Source of the DNA: Phenylobacterium sp.
GTDB lineage: Bacteria > Pseudomonadota > Alphaproteobacteria > Caulobacterales > Caulobacteraceae
Assembly (NCBI RefSeq): GCF_016793225.1
Contig: NZ_JAEUMN010000186.1
Coordinates: forward strand, 1 to 64,000
Direction: 5' to 3'
Length of the DNA: 64,000 nt
In this document: positions 47,598-57,422 of the stretch, piece by piece
Numbering within the stretch: position 1 is the first letter of the stretch
Layout: every line of letters starts with the position of its first letter
The notes under the pieces: model-generated
The model's input: the letters and a program-made list of their open reading frames with translations, nothing else
Told to the model about the DNA's origin: nothing
The model's database searches: none
Made by a program: the position numbers and the translations under genes

Positions 47598-48979
47598 GCG
47601 CAGTCCCCGACGACGCCGCGGCTCCGGCGGCCGCGCCGCTGGGCAAGGCGCTGGAAGACCGGCACGTCGAGATGATCGCGATCGGCGGGATCATCGGCGC
47701 CGGCCTGTTCGTCGGCAGCAGCGCCTCCATCGCCGCGGTCGGACCCGCCGTGATGGTCAGCTACGGCCTGGCCGGCGCGATCGTGCTGATGGTCATGCGC
47801 ATGCTGAGCGAGATGGCGGTCGCGCTGCCCGGCGTGCAGTCGTTCGCCGACTTCGCCCGGCTGGGCCTGGGTCACTGGGCCGGCTTCGTGAGCGGCTGGC
47901 TCTACTGGTACTTCTGGGTCGTCGTCGTCGCCATCGAGGCGATCGCCGGGGCCAGGATCATCCACGAATGGCTGCCCACCCTTCCGGTGGGCGTCATCGG
48001 CGTCGGCCTGATGGCCGTGCTGACCGGCGTGAACCTCCTGTCCACGCGCAGCTACGGCGAGTTCGAGTTCTGGCTGTCCTCGATCAAGGTCGCCGCGATC
48101 CTGGTGTTCATCCTGGTGGCCGGGGCGTTCGTGGCGGGCCTCACCGCCCCCGACGGACCGACTCTCGCCAACCTGACGGCGCACGGCGGCTTCATACCGA
48201 ACGGCGCGACCGCGGTGATCGGCGGCGTCACCAGCGTCATCTTCGCCCTCACGGGGGCCGAGATCGCGACGGTGGCCGCCGCCGAATCCGCGGGCGGCGC
48301 GCGCACCGTCGCCCGGATGACCTACACCGTCGCCCTGCGCATCCTGATCTTCTACGTGCTGTCCATCGGCCTGATCGTGGCGGCCATTCCCTGGACGCAG
48401 ATCACGCCGGGCGTGTCGCCGTTCGCGACGGCCCTGGGCGTCATGGGCGTCCCCGGCGGCGAACTCGTCATGAACGCCATCGTGCTCGTGGCGGTGCTGT
48501 CCTGCCTGAACTCCGGCCTCTATGTGACGTCCCGCGTCCTGTTCGGACTGGCGGCCCAGGGCGACGCCCCGCCCTGGCTGGTGGCCGTGGACCGCCGCCG
48601 CGTGCCGGCGCGCGCGATCCTCATCGGCAGCGTCTTCGCCTATGCGGCGCTTGGGGCGTCCGTGATCTCGCCCGAGCGCGTCTTCGCCTTCCTGGTCAAC
48701 GCGTCCGGCGCGCTGATGATCGTCATCTACGGGATGATCGCCGTCGCGCAGATCCGTATCCGCAACCGCCTCGAACGCAGCGAACCGGACCGGCTGGTGC
48801 TGCGCATGTGGCTGCATCCCTGGGGCGCGCTGGCGACGCTCGCGGCCATGGCGGGCGTGCTGCTGGCCATGGCGCTGACGCCCGAGCTCGCCTCGCAGGT
48901 CTGGGCCAGCCTCCTGATCGTCGCCGTCGCCGGCGTGGCCTGCCTCGTCGCCGCCCGGCGGCGCCGCGCGGGGTCCTGA
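47594..48979 (+). CDS. Amino acid permease (AAT/GabP-like, APC family)
   Basis: A 461-residue inner-membrane transporter with about 12 helices. EMIAIGGIIGAGLFVGSS is the helix-1 signature of the AAT family and the segment FALTGAEIATVAAAES lies in helix 6. Translationally coupled to the aminotransferase, it probably imports the amine donor such as beta-alanine or GABA. Confidence 0.9.
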   Translation: MSAVPDDAAAPAAAPLGKALEDRHVEMIAIGGIIGAGLFVGSSASIAAVGPAVMVSYGLAGAIVLMVMRMLSEMAVALPGVQSFADFARLGLGHWAGFVSGWLYWYFWVVVVAIEAIAGARIIHEWLPTLPVGVIGVGLMAVLTGVNLLSTRSYGEFEFWLSSIKVAAILVFILVAGAFVAGLTAPDGPTLANLTAHGGFIPNGATAVIGGVTSVIFALTGAEIATVAAAESAGGARTVARMTYTVALRILIFYVLSIGLIVAAIPWTQITPGVSPFATALGVMGVPGGELVMNAIVLVAVLSCLNSGLYVTSRVLFGLAAQGDAPPWLVAVDRRRVPARAILIGSVFAYAALGASVISPERVFAFLVNASGALMIVIYGMIAVAQIRIRNRLERSEPDRLVLRMWLHPWGALATLAAMAGVLLAMALTPELASQVWASLLIVAVAGVACLVAARRRRAGS

Positions 48980-48991
48980 GGGCTCCGGGGC

Positions 48992-49008
48992 GGTGCGCCC
49001 CGCGCACC
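48992..49008. promoter_or_regulatory. Candidate LysR box, copy 2
   Basis: GGTGCGC-CCC-GCGCACC, the same arms as at 46177-46193 with a different 3-bp centre. Further CGCACC half-sites follow in direct orientation (about 49024-49047). It lies in the 149-bp gap before the YtcJ-like gene. Confidence 0.55.
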
Positions 49009-49128
49009 AGGGGCGGGAGTTTCGCACCTTTCGCACCACCCGCCGCACCGACAGGATTTTTCACAGGAAAGCCCGGCCGAAGCCCCTGCAGGGGACAGGC
49101 GGCCGGCATTCCCCGAGGGGTCCGATCG

Positions 49129-50880
49129 ATGTCGAAATTCGCCGCCGCCGCCTGCCTGAGCGTCCTCGCCGTCGCCTCGGCCGCGTGGGGCAAGGGCTCG
49201 GTCCCCGACACGATCTACGTCAACGGCAAGGTCGTGACGGTCAATCCGGCCTTCGACATCCGCGAGGCGGTCGCCGTCTCGGATGGGAAGATCCTGGCCG
49301 TCGGGACGACCGCCCAGATCCGCGCCATGGCCAAGGGCTCCACGACGGTCATCGACCTCGGCGGCAAGACCATGCTGCCCGGCTTCAACGACAACCACAT
49401 CCACCTGGGCGAGCCGCTGCAGCCCTGGAAGTACAGCAGCATGATCGGGCGCGTGGAGCCCTGGCTCCAGGGCGTCGACACGATCCCGGAGCTGCTGGCG
49501 GCCATCAAGGGCCAGGCCGCGACCCTGCCGAAGGGAACCTGGATCATCGGGGAGATCCCGCGCGAGGAGTGGCCCAACGGCACGCTCCCCAACCGCTGGG
49601 CGTTCGACGCGGCGGCGCCGGACCATCCGGTCGCCATCGCGCGCGGCCCCCACACCCTGATCGTCAACTCGAAGGCGCTCGAAGCCGCCAAGGTGACGCC
49701 CGAGACGAAGCCCGAGGGGGGCGAGATCGTCCGGGACGGCAAGGGCGAGCCCACCGGCATCGTCCTGGAGTCGGCCCGCCGCGTCATCTGGAACGCCATG
49801 CCGCCGGGCGCGCGCGAAGGCGCGGGCGATCCCGAGAAGCGCCTGGCCGACTGGCGCGAGCTGCTGCACCAGCTCGAGAGCCTCGGCATCACCAGCGTCA
49901 ACGTGGCCGGGGTCCGGCCCAACGAGCTCAAGCTGGTGGACACGCTCTACGCCCGCTGGGGCGACGAGCTGCCCCGGATGGTGGTGCAGCTGCGGGTGTC
50001 TCCCGGCTACGACCAGCACGACGACGTCGCCGAGGGCGTGAGGGTCTCGATCGCCGAGCTGGACGCGCTGGGCAAGGACCGCAGCAAGGTCTTCAAGCAC
50101 CCCAAGCTCAAGCTCGGCGCCGTGAAGATGAGCATCGACGGCGGGCTCTCGGCGCCGATCTTCTGGTCGATCAAGCCCTATCGCGGCCGGCCCGGCTTCC
50201 ACGGCGAGCAGCGCATTCCGGACACCGCCTTCTACGCCGTCGCCAAGCGCGCGGCCGAGCTGAACTGGCAGGTGGGCATCCACACCATGGGCGACGCGGC
50301 CGTGCAGATGGTCGCCAACGAGATGGAGAAGGTCCGGGCCGCCGTACCGCCCAAGTCCGACCCCCGCGACTACGTGCACCACGTGGCCGCGCCGCTGCCG
50401 GAAGAGACCATGCAGAAGATGGCCCGGCTGAAGCTGAACGTGGCGAGCCAGCCGGGCTTCCTGCTTTCGCTGGGATCCTACGCGGACGAGGCGCTCGAGC
50501 CCGAGGCGGCGGCGCGCCAGGATCCGTCCCGCAGCCTGCTCGATCGCGGCATCCGCGTCTCCTACGGCTCGGACGCGGGCCCCTACGGCCCGGTCGCCGC
50601 GCTCTATGCGGCGGTCACCCGGGTCGGGTGGAACGGCAAGGTCCACGGGCCCGAGGAGGCGGTGACGGTCAAGGAGGCCATCACCATGCACACCCTGGAG
50701 CCCGCCTGGTTCACCTTCGACGAGAAGACCAAGGGCTCCATCGAGCCCGGCAAGGTCGCCGATCTCGTGGTGCTGAGCGACGACCCCCTGACCATCCCGC
50801 CCGAGCGGCTCCAGGACATCAAGATCGAGAGGACGGTCATCGGTGGACGAGACGTCTTCGTACGGGACCAGAAGAACTAG
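49129..50880 (+). CDS. Exported amidohydrolase family 3 (YtcJ-like), copy 1
   Basis: A 583-residue amidohydrolase-3 protein with signal peptide (1-25). Typical features: DTIYVNGKVVTVNP at the N-terminal beta sandwich, LPGFNDNHIHLGEP with the first metal His pair, VGIHTMGDAAV with a metal His, and YGSDAGPYGP with the catalytic Asp. Hydrolyses an amide or lactam of unknown identity. The following hairpin region leads to a TonB receptor. Base use is like its neighbours. Confidence 0.85.
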   Translation: MSKFAAAACLSVLAVASAAWGKGSVPDTIYVNGKVVTVNPAFDIREAVAVSDGKILAVGTTAQIRAMAKGSTTVIDLGGKTMLPGFNDNHIHLGEPLQPWKYSSMIGRVEPWLQGVDTIPELLAAIKGQAATLPKGTWIIGEIPREEWPNGTLPNRWAFDAAAPDHPVAIARGPHTLIVNSKALEAAKVTPETKPEGGEIVRDGKGEPTGIVLESARRVIWNAMPPGAREGAGDPEKRLADWRELLHQLESLGITSVNVAGVRPNELKLVDTLYARWGDELPRMVVQLRVSPGYDQHDDVAEGVRVSIAELDALGKDRSKVFKHPKLKLGAVKMSIDGGLSAPIFWSIKPYRGRPGFHGEQRIPDTAFYAVAKRAAELNWQVGIHTMGDAAVQMVANEMEKVRAAVPPKSDPRDYVHHVAAPLPEETMQKMARLKLNVASQPGFLLSLGSYADEALEPEAAARQDPSRSLLDRGIRVSYGSDAGPYGPVAALYAAVTRVGWNGKVHGPEEAVTVKEAITMHTLEPAWFTFDEKTKGSIEPGKVADLVVLSDDPLTIPPERLQDIKIERTVIGGRDVFVRDQKN

Positions 50881-50934
50881 ACAATAAACAACAAAGCCGC
50901 CGTCAGAGCGGCTCAAGAAGAGAACGTCCGAGTA

Positions 50935-50991
50935 GGGAGTATCGAATGGAACGAATGCAGGACTGATGACGCCGGCTCGACTGCGTCATCA
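50935..50991 (+). promoter_or_regulatory. Six-codon leader frame running into a 9-bp-stem hairpin
   Basis: AGGGAG (50934-50939), six bases, then ATG GAA CGA ATG CAG GAC TGA (50946-50966). The TGA is itself the first part of a perfect inverted repeat, TGATGACGC ... GCGTCATCA (50964-50991, 10-nt loop), 18 bp before the receptor start. Layout suggests control by translation of the leader, but no such case is proven here. Confidence 0.4.
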
Positions 50992-51009
50992 CGAAACGAG
51001 GGGGCAGTC

Positions 51010-53913
51010 ATGGATCTTCATCAGCAACGCGCGGCTCAGTCCAGGGCTGGCCGAAGCGCGCGCGTCTACAGGCTCGCGACGGCGAGCGTGGCCGCGCTGC
51101 TCATCGGCGCCCAGGCGGCGCAGGCCGCGGACGCGGCCGAGGACGCCGTGGCCACCGCCGAGTCCGAGGTCGAGGAGATCACGGTCACCGGCTCGCGGAT
51201 CGTCCGCGACGGCTACAATGCGCCCACGCCGGTCAGCGTCGTCGGCACCGCCGAGATCAAGGCGCAGGCGCCCGCGAACCTCGCGGACTTCGTCAACACC
51301 ATCCCGGCGATCGTCGGGAGCACCACGCCGGCCAGCAGCTCGCCGTCGCTGAGCGCGGGCTCGGCCGGCATCAACGCCCTGAACCTCCGCGCGCTGGGCA
51401 TCACCCGCACCCTGGTGCTGATCGACGGCCAGCGGTCGGTCGCCTCGACCACCACGGGCGCCGTCGACATCAACACCATCCCGCAGGGCCTGGTGGAGCG
51501 GGTGGAGGTCGTGACGGGAGGCGCCTCGGCCGCCTACGGCTCGGACGCGGTCGGCGGCGTGGTGAACTTCATCCTCAACAAGAAGTACGAGGGCCTGAAG
51601 GCGAAGATCGAGTACGGCGAGACCACCTACGGCGACGGCGCCAACTACAAGGCCACGGTCACCTTCGGCGACGCGTTCATGGGCGGGAAGCTGCGCGTCC
51701 TCGCCAACGCCGAGTACGCCCGCACCGAGGAAATCCCCGACGTTCCGCGCGACTGGAACATGAAGGGCTACTTCAACATCCAGAACCCGCTGTACGCGCC
51801 GGGCAACGGCCAGCCCGAGAAGTTCGTGGGCTACGGCATCGGGCCCGCGCAGGTCACCCCCGGCGGCCTCGTCACCTCGGGCCCCCTTCGCGGCACCTAC
51901 TTCGGGCGCATCGATCCGGCGACGGGCCGGGCGACGGTGGGCCAGCTCGCGTACGGCCTGGCGCTGGGCCAATGGATGATCGGCGGCGACTGGCAGTACA
52001 CCGGCAGCAACTACTTCGGGAGCGAGTCCCTCCTCCCCGGCGAAATTCGCACCGGCCTGTTCGGCCGCACGTCGTACGAGGTCTCGGACAGCATCGAGCT
52101 GTTCGCCGAGGCGTCCTGGAACCGCTACTCGGGCTCGAACCACTACATCCAGCCGACCAACATCGCGAACGTCACGATCCGGTCGGACAACGCCTACCTG
52201 CCGACCTCGGTGCGCAACCAGATGACGGCCCTGGGCCTCACGACGCTGCAGATCGGCACCACCAACTTCGGCATCCCGGTGGGCGGCGCGCGCAATCGCC
52301 GCGAGGTCTACCGCTACGTGGCCGGGGCCAAGGGCAAGTTCGAGCTGATGGAGAAGCCCTGGAACTGGGACTTCTACGTGCAGCGCGGCCAGGCCCGCAC
52401 CCGCGAGCAGCTGTTCGGGAGCTGGAACAACGCCAACCTGGCGCTGGCCCAGGACGCCGTGTTCGCGCCGGCCGGCAACGCCGCGGGCATCCCGGCGGGG
52501 ACCATCGTCTGCCGCTCGACCCTGACGGCCCCGACCAACGGCTGCGTGCCCATCAACCGCCTGGGCATCGGCGGCGTCACTCAGGCGGCCCTGAACTACA
52601 TCATTCCGGCGGACCCCTACCGCAAACAGAAGCTGACGCAGACGGTGGCGGCGCTGACGTTCTCGGGTCCCGTCTTCGACCTGCCGGCCGGCGCCGTGCA
52701 GGCCGCGTTCGGCGGCGAATGGCGCCGCGAGCAGGTGTCGGGCTTCGTGGAACCGCGCTTCAACAGCGGCTGGCTGTACGGCAACTACCTGCCCAACTTC
52801 GGCAACTACGAGGTGGAGGAAGGCTTCGTCGAACTGGACGTCCCGGTGATCGAGGGCCTGAACCTGAACGCCGCCGGTCGCTACACCCACTACAGCACCT
52901 CGGGCGACGTTCAGACCTGGAAGATCGGGGGCACCTGGGCGCCGATCGAGGACATCAAGTTCCGCGGCAACATCTCGCGCGACATCCGAGCGCCCAACCT
53001 GGACGAGCTGTTCGCGGCGGGCACGGCGCGCAGCAACAGCGTGCTGATCAACAACCGCTCGTTCGCCTACGTCCAGAACGCCACGGGCAACCCGAACCTC
53101 GATCCGGAGGTGGCCGACAGCTTCACCGTGGGCTTCGTGGCCTCGCCGCGCGTGATCCCCGGCTTCACGGTCGCGTTCGACTACTACGAGATCAAGATCA
53201 AGGACGCGATCGGCCAGCTGCAGCCGCAGGACGTGGCCGACCTCTGCTTCCTGCAGAACGTCCAGGCCCAGTGCGCCAACATCATCGGGACCTATGTGAA
53301 CGGGGTCCTGCAGTCGATCAGCACGATCAAGCTGCAGCCCTTCAACTTCGCCAAGCAGAAGGAACGCGGCTTCGACATCGAAGGCGCCTACCGCCTGCGG
53401 CTGGACGACGTGATGGCGGACCTGCCGGGCGACCTGACGTTCCGTGGCATGATCACCCACTACATCGAGAACGTGACCGACCGCGGGATCGGCTTCCCGA
53501 CCGACGCCGCCGGCGCCACCGTCCAGCCCAGCTGGATCTACCGGCTCAGCGCGACCTATTCGAACAAGCCCTGGACCTACAACCTCGTCGCGCGCGGGGT
53601 CAGCTCGGGCAAGCTCGATAACTCCTACATCGAGTGCCAGACCAACTGCCCCGCGACCACCGTCCAGCACCCGACCATCAACGACAACAGCATCCCCGCC
53701 GCGGTCTTCTTCGACTTCACGGTGGGCTGGGAGTTCGAGGTCGGGGGCAAGAAGGGCGACCTGCAGCTGTCGATCCGCAACGTCTTCGACAAGGACCCGC
53801 CCCTGGTGGCGAACCTGACGTCGAGCAACAGCACGGCGGCCTTCCCGCAGACCGTGCGGATCTACGACCAGCTCGGGCGGATCATCAAGGCCAGCCTCGA
53901 AGTGCAGTTCTAA
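51010..53913 (+). CDS. TonB-dependent outer-membrane receptor
   Basis: A 967-residue receptor: signal peptide ending AQAADA (about 1-40), TonB-box-like EVEEITVTGSRI, plug with GSDAVGGVVNFILNKKYEG, and a large barrel ending KASLEVQF. It belongs to the group with a long N-terminus common in sphingomonads and Caulobacterales. Next to peptidase-like and deacylase genes, so peptides or acylated amino acids are likely cargo. 13 bases before the deacylase gene; same transcript. Confidence 0.93.
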   Translation: MDLHQQRAAQSRAGRSARVYRLATASVAALLIGAQAAQAADAAEDAVATAESEVEEITVTGSRIVRDGYNAPTPVSVVGTAEIKAQAPANLADFVNTIPAIVGSTTPASSSPSLSAGSAGINALNLRALGITRTLVLIDGQRSVASTTTGAVDINTIPQGLVERVEVVTGGASAAYGSDAVGGVVNFILNKKYEGLKAKIEYGETTYGDGANYKATVTFGDAFMGGKLRVLANAEYARTEEIPDVPRDWNMKGYFNIQNPLYAPGNGQPEKFVGYGIGPAQVTPGGLVTSGPLRGTYFGRIDPATGRATVGQLAYGLALGQWMIGGDWQYTGSNYFGSESLLPGEIRTGLFGRTSYEVSDSIELFAEASWNRYSGSNHYIQPTNIANVTIRSDNAYLPTSVRNQMTALGLTTLQIGTTNFGIPVGGARNRREVYRYVAGAKGKFELMEKPWNWDFYVQRGQARTREQLFGSWNNANLALAQDAVFAPAGNAAGIPAGTIVCRSTLTAPTNGCVPINRLGIGGVTQAALNYIIPADPYRKQKLTQTVAALTFSGPVFDLPAGAVQAAFGGEWRREQVSGFVEPRFNSGWLYGNYLPNFGNYEVEEGFVELDVPVIEGLNLNAAGRYTHYSTSGDVQTWKIGGTWAPIEDIKFRGNISRDIRAPNLDELFAAGTARSNSVLINNRSFAYVQNATGNPNLDPEVADSFTVGFVASPRVIPGFTVAFDYYEIKIKDAIGQLQPQDVADLCFLQNVQAQCANIIGTYVNGVLQSISTIKLQPFNFAKQKERGFDIEGAYRLRLDDVMADLPGDLTFRGMITHYIENVTDRGIGFPTDAAGATVQPSWIYRLSATYSNKPWTYNLVARGVSSGKLDNSYIECQTNCPATTVQHPTINDNSIPAAVFFDFTVGWEFEVGGKKGDLQLSIRNVFDKDPPLVANLTSSNSTAAFPQTVRIYDQLGRIIKASLEVQF

Positions 53914-53926
53914 GGGGGAAACGGAC

Positions 53927-55651
53927 ATGACACGGCAGACGATGGGCCGCGGCCCGGCGGCAGCGGCTTCGGCCGACGGCTTCGCCCGGCGGGCGCTGGT
54001 GACGGGGACGGCGCTGGCCTTGGCGGCGGCGTGCCTCGCCGCGCCGCGGGCCGCGTGGTCGGCGCCGCCGGCGCCGCAGAGCTTCGACATCCTGATCAAG
54101 GGCGGCCACATCATCGATGGCACCGGCAACCCCTGGTACGCGGGCGACGTGGGCATCCGCGACGGCCGCATCGCCGGCCTGGGCGAGCTTCCCGGCGCGA
54201 CCGCCAAGCGCGTGATCGACGCCACGGGCAAGGTGGTGACCCCGGGCTACATCGACCTGCACACCCACACCGACATGTCGATCCTCGCCGACCCGCTGGC
54301 GCAGAGCAAAGTGCGACAGGGCGTCACCCTGGACGTGATCGGCGAGAGCCAGTCGGTCGCCCCGCGCGACGGCCTGCCTCAGACGCGGGAGAGCGGCCCC
54401 CAGCCCGACTGGACCACCTTCACCGGCTACTTCGACCGGCTGAAGCGCCAGGGCGCGTCGATGAACATCATCTCGCACGCCGCCTTCGAGCAGATCCGCC
54501 TGGCCGCCACCGGCTACGGCGCGGGCGCCACCACGCCGGCCCAGCTCGAACGGATGAAGATGCTGATGGCGCGATCCATGGAGGAAGGCGCCTGGGGGAT
54601 GGTGCTCCGCTTCGAGAGCGGCGGTCCGCGCTATCCGGAGGAGGTGATCGAGCTCGCGAAGACCGTCCATCAGTACGGCGGCAACGTCACCGCGCACATC
54701 GGCAGCGAGGGCTTCGAGCAGGACCAGGAACTGGACTTCATGTTCCGCATGGCCCGGGAGACCAAGGTCCCGATCCACATCTTCCACTACAAGATCCGCG
54801 GCGAGGTGAACTGGCCGAAGCAGCAGCACTACATCGACCGGATCAACGCGGCTCGCGCCGAGGGGATCGACGTCACCGTCAACCAGTACCCCTACACGGC
54901 CATGAACCACGGCTGGAACGTCTTCTTCCCCGTCTGGGCGCGCGAGAAGGGCCCCGAGGCCTTCGCCAAGATGCTGAAGGACCCGAAGACCGTGAAGAAG
55001 ATCAAGGCGGACCCCGATTTCCGCGACTGGGTGATCGAGCACGGCGGCTGGCAGGGCATCGTGCTCGCGCGCACCACCGTGGAGCGGCAGAAGAAGTACG
55101 AAGGCATGCGTCTGGCCGAGATCGCCAAGCTCGAGGGCGACGCCGATCCGGCCGACACCTGCCTCAAGCTGATGGCCGAGGCCGAAGGACGCATCGGCGG
55201 CATCTTCCACACCATGTCCGAGGACAACGTCCGCCTGGTGATGAAGCAGCCCTGGGTCGCGATCTCGAGCGACGCCGGCGCGATCAACACCGAGGAGCCG
55301 GGCTTCCCGCATCCGCGGGCCTTCGGCACCAACGTGAAGGTGCTGGGCTACTATGTGCGCGACACCAACGTGCTCACGCTGGAAGACGCCGTCCGCAAGA
55401 TGTCGGGGCTGCCCGCCCAGATCCTCGGCCTGCAGGACCGCGGCCTGCTCCGCCAGGGCCAGTGGGCCGACGTCGTGGTGGTCGACCCCGCCACGGTGAA
55501 GGACACGGCGACCTTCGAGAAGCCCAAGTCCTACGCCGTCGGCGTGCCCTATGTGGTCGTGAACGGCGTGCTCGTGATCGACAACGGCCAGCATACCGGC
55601 GCCAAGCCGGGGCTGCCCCTCTACGGCCGGGGAACAGCGACTCCGCACTGA
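53927..55651 (+). CDS. N-acyl-D-amino-acid deacylase, exported
   Basis: A 574-residue D-aminoacylase of the amidohydrolase superfamily. ILIKGGHIIDGTGNPWY opens the domain; GYIDLHTHTDMS has the metal-binding HxH; VTAHIGSEG and ISSDAGAIN follow, the latter with the catalytic Asp. An RR-containing N-terminus (FARRALVTGTALALAAACLA) looks like a Tat or Sec signal. Releases fatty or acetyl groups from D-amino acids. Confidence 0.88.
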   Translation: MTRQTMGRGPAAAASADGFARRALVTGTALALAAACLAAPRAAWSAPPAPQSFDILIKGGHIIDGTGNPWYAGDVGIRDGRIAGLGELPGATAKRVIDATGKVVTPGYIDLHTHTDMSILADPLAQSKVRQGVTLDVIGESQSVAPRDGLPQTRESGPQPDWTTFTGYFDRLKRQGASMNIISHAAFEQIRLAATGYGAGATTPAQLERMKMLMARSMEEGAWGMVLRFESGGPRYPEEVIELAKTVHQYGGNVTAHIGSEGFEQDQELDFMFRMARETKVPIHIFHYKIRGEVNWPKQQHYIDRINAARAEGIDVTVNQYPYTAMNHGWNVFFPVWAREKGPEAFAKMLKDPKTVKKIKADPDFRDWVIEHGGWQGIVLARTTVERQKKYEGMRLAEIAKLEGDADPADTCLKLMAEAEGRIGGIFHTMSEDNVRLVMKQPWVAISSDAGAINTEEPGFPHPRAFGTNVKVLGYYVRDTNVLTLEDAVRKMSGLPAQILGLQDRGLLRQGQWADVVVVDPATVKDTATFEKPKSYAVGVPYVVVNGVLVIDNGQHTGAKPGLPLYGRGTATPH

Positions 55652-55730
55652 ACTCCGCCGACCGGAAGCTGCCGCGGCCGGTCCCCTCGGGCCGCGGTAG
55701 CTGAAGGTCCTGCTCTCCCGGAGCCCTTCG

Positions 55731-57422
55731 ATGACCGCGCCTCCGCACAGCCGCCGCCATTTCCTGAGCCTGACCGCCGGAGGCGCCGCCCTCTGGGCCA
55801 CCCGCGCTTTCGGGTCCGACGCCCGGCCCGACTTCGTGGTCCACAACGCCCGCGTCTACACGGTCGACGACCGCTTCCCGCGCGCCCAGGCCTTGGCCGT
55901 CAAGGACGACCGCTTCCTGGCCGTCGGCTCGGACGCCGAGGTGCGCGCCCTGGCGGGCCCCTCCACGAAGGTGCTCGACGCCAAGGGCATGACCGTCGTG
56001 CCGGGCTTCATCGACTGCCACATCCACGCCGACGGCAAGTCGCTGCTCTACGAGGTGGTCGTGGGCGACCCCTACGGCACCGGCTTCTCCAGCATCGACG
56101 ACATCGTGGCCAAGCTGAAGGCGCGCGCCGACAAGACGCCCCCGGGCGTCTGGGTCACCGGCTACTTCTACGACGATGTGAAGACCAGGGACGGCCGGCC
56201 GCTGAACGTCCGCGACCTCGACAGGGTCTCGTCGGTCCATCCCGTCGTGGTGAGGCACCGGGGCGGCCACACGTCGTTCTACAACTCGGTCGCCCTCCGG
56301 ATGGCGGGCCTGAGCCGAGCCACGCCCGACGTACCGGGCGGCACCTACGACCGGTTCCCCGACGGCGAGCTGAACGGGCGCGTGACCGACAACGCCCGGC
56401 TGGTGTTCGACAAGGTCGGCAAGCCCATGACCTGGCCGCCCGAGGAGGCGGCGCAGCGTGAGCGCGAGGGCGCGGCCTTCCTGTCGCAGAAGTTCGCCGA
56501 GTTCGGGCTGACCGGCGTCTGCCACCAGGGCGGCAGCCTGCGCGCGCTGCAGGAGATCCGCGCCGAGGGCCGTCTGAAGCATCGGGTGAACTACGAGTGC
56601 TACGTCGACGTCTGGGAGCCGATGATCGCCGCCGGCATGCGGACCGGTCTCGGCGACGCGTGGATCCGGCTGGGCGGAACGGCTGAACGGTCCACCGACG
56701 GGTCGCTGTCAGAACGGACCATGGCCATGAGCGTCGCCTTCCCCGGCACCAGCTACAAGGGCAACCTGAAGGAAACCCAGGAGGCCGTGAACGCCTGGGT
56801 CGAGAAGATGCACCGCGCCGGCATCCGGGTGAACGTGCACGCCAACGGCGACGTGACCATCGCCCAGGCGCTGACCGCCTTCGAGCGGGCCCAGTCGCTG
56901 TGGCCCCGCAAGGACCCGCGTTTCAAGATCACGCACTGCAGCCTGGTGGACGAGGCGCTGGCCCGGCGGATCAAGGCCGCCGGGGTCACCCCGGCCCTGT
57001 TCAACACCTACCTGTACTTCAACGCCGACAAGTTCAGCTTCTACGGCGAGGACCTGATGGGCCGGATGATGGCCTACCGGACCCTTCTGGACGCCGGCGT
57101 TCCGGTGTGCGCCGGCTCGGACTTCGGCGCCGGCGTCTTCCCGCCGCTGATGGGCATGCAGGGCGTGGTGACCCGGACGGGCTGGGACGGCAAGACCTGG
57201 GGCGCGGGCCAGCGGATCACCGTGGCGGAGGCCCTGAAGGTCCACACGCTGAACGGGGCCTACGACACGATGGAGGAAGACCTGAAGGGGTCGATCACGC
57301 CCGGAAAGCTGGCCGACTTCGTGGTGCTGGGCGACGACCCCCACACGGTCGAGCCGAACAGGATCAAGGACATCCGGATCGAGCGCACCGTGGTCGGCGG
57401 CGCCACCGTCTACCAGGCTTGA
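55731..57422 (+). CDS. Exported amidohydrolase family 3 (YtcJ-like), copy 2
   Basis: A 563-residue relative of the protein at 49129. Twin-arginine-like start SRRHFLSLTAGGAALW, then VHNARVYTVDD, VVPGFIDCHIHADG (HxH), NVHANGDVTIAQ and CAGSDFGAGVFPPL with the catalytic Asp. Same class of amide/lactam hydrolase, substrate unknown. Stop overlaps the following TTG start. Confidence 0.85.
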   Translation: MTAPPHSRRHFLSLTAGGAALWATRAFGSDARPDFVVHNARVYTVDDRFPRAQALAVKDDRFLAVGSDAEVRALAGPSTKVLDAKGMTVVPGFIDCHIHADGKSLLYEVVVGDPYGTGFSSIDDIVAKLKARADKTPPGVWVTGYFYDDVKTRDGRPLNVRDLDRVSSVHPVVVRHRGGHTSFYNSVALRMAGLSRATPDVPGGTYDRFPDGELNGRVTDNARLVFDKVGKPMTWPPEEAAQREREGAAFLSQKFAEFGLTGVCHQGGSLRALQEIRAEGRLKHRVNYECYVDVWEPMIAAGMRTGLGDAWIRLGGTAERSTDGSLSERTMAMSVAFPGTSYKGNLKETQEAVNAWVEKMHRAGIRVNVHANGDVTIAQALTAFERAQSLWPRKDPRFKITHCSLVDEALARRIKAAGVTPALFNTYLYFNADKFSFYGEDLMGRMMAYRTLLDAGVPVCAGSDFGAGVFPPLMGMQGVVTRTGWDGKTWGAGQRITVAEALKVHTLNGAYDTMEEDLKGSITPGKLADFVVLGDDPHTVEPNRIKDIRIERTVVGGATVYQA

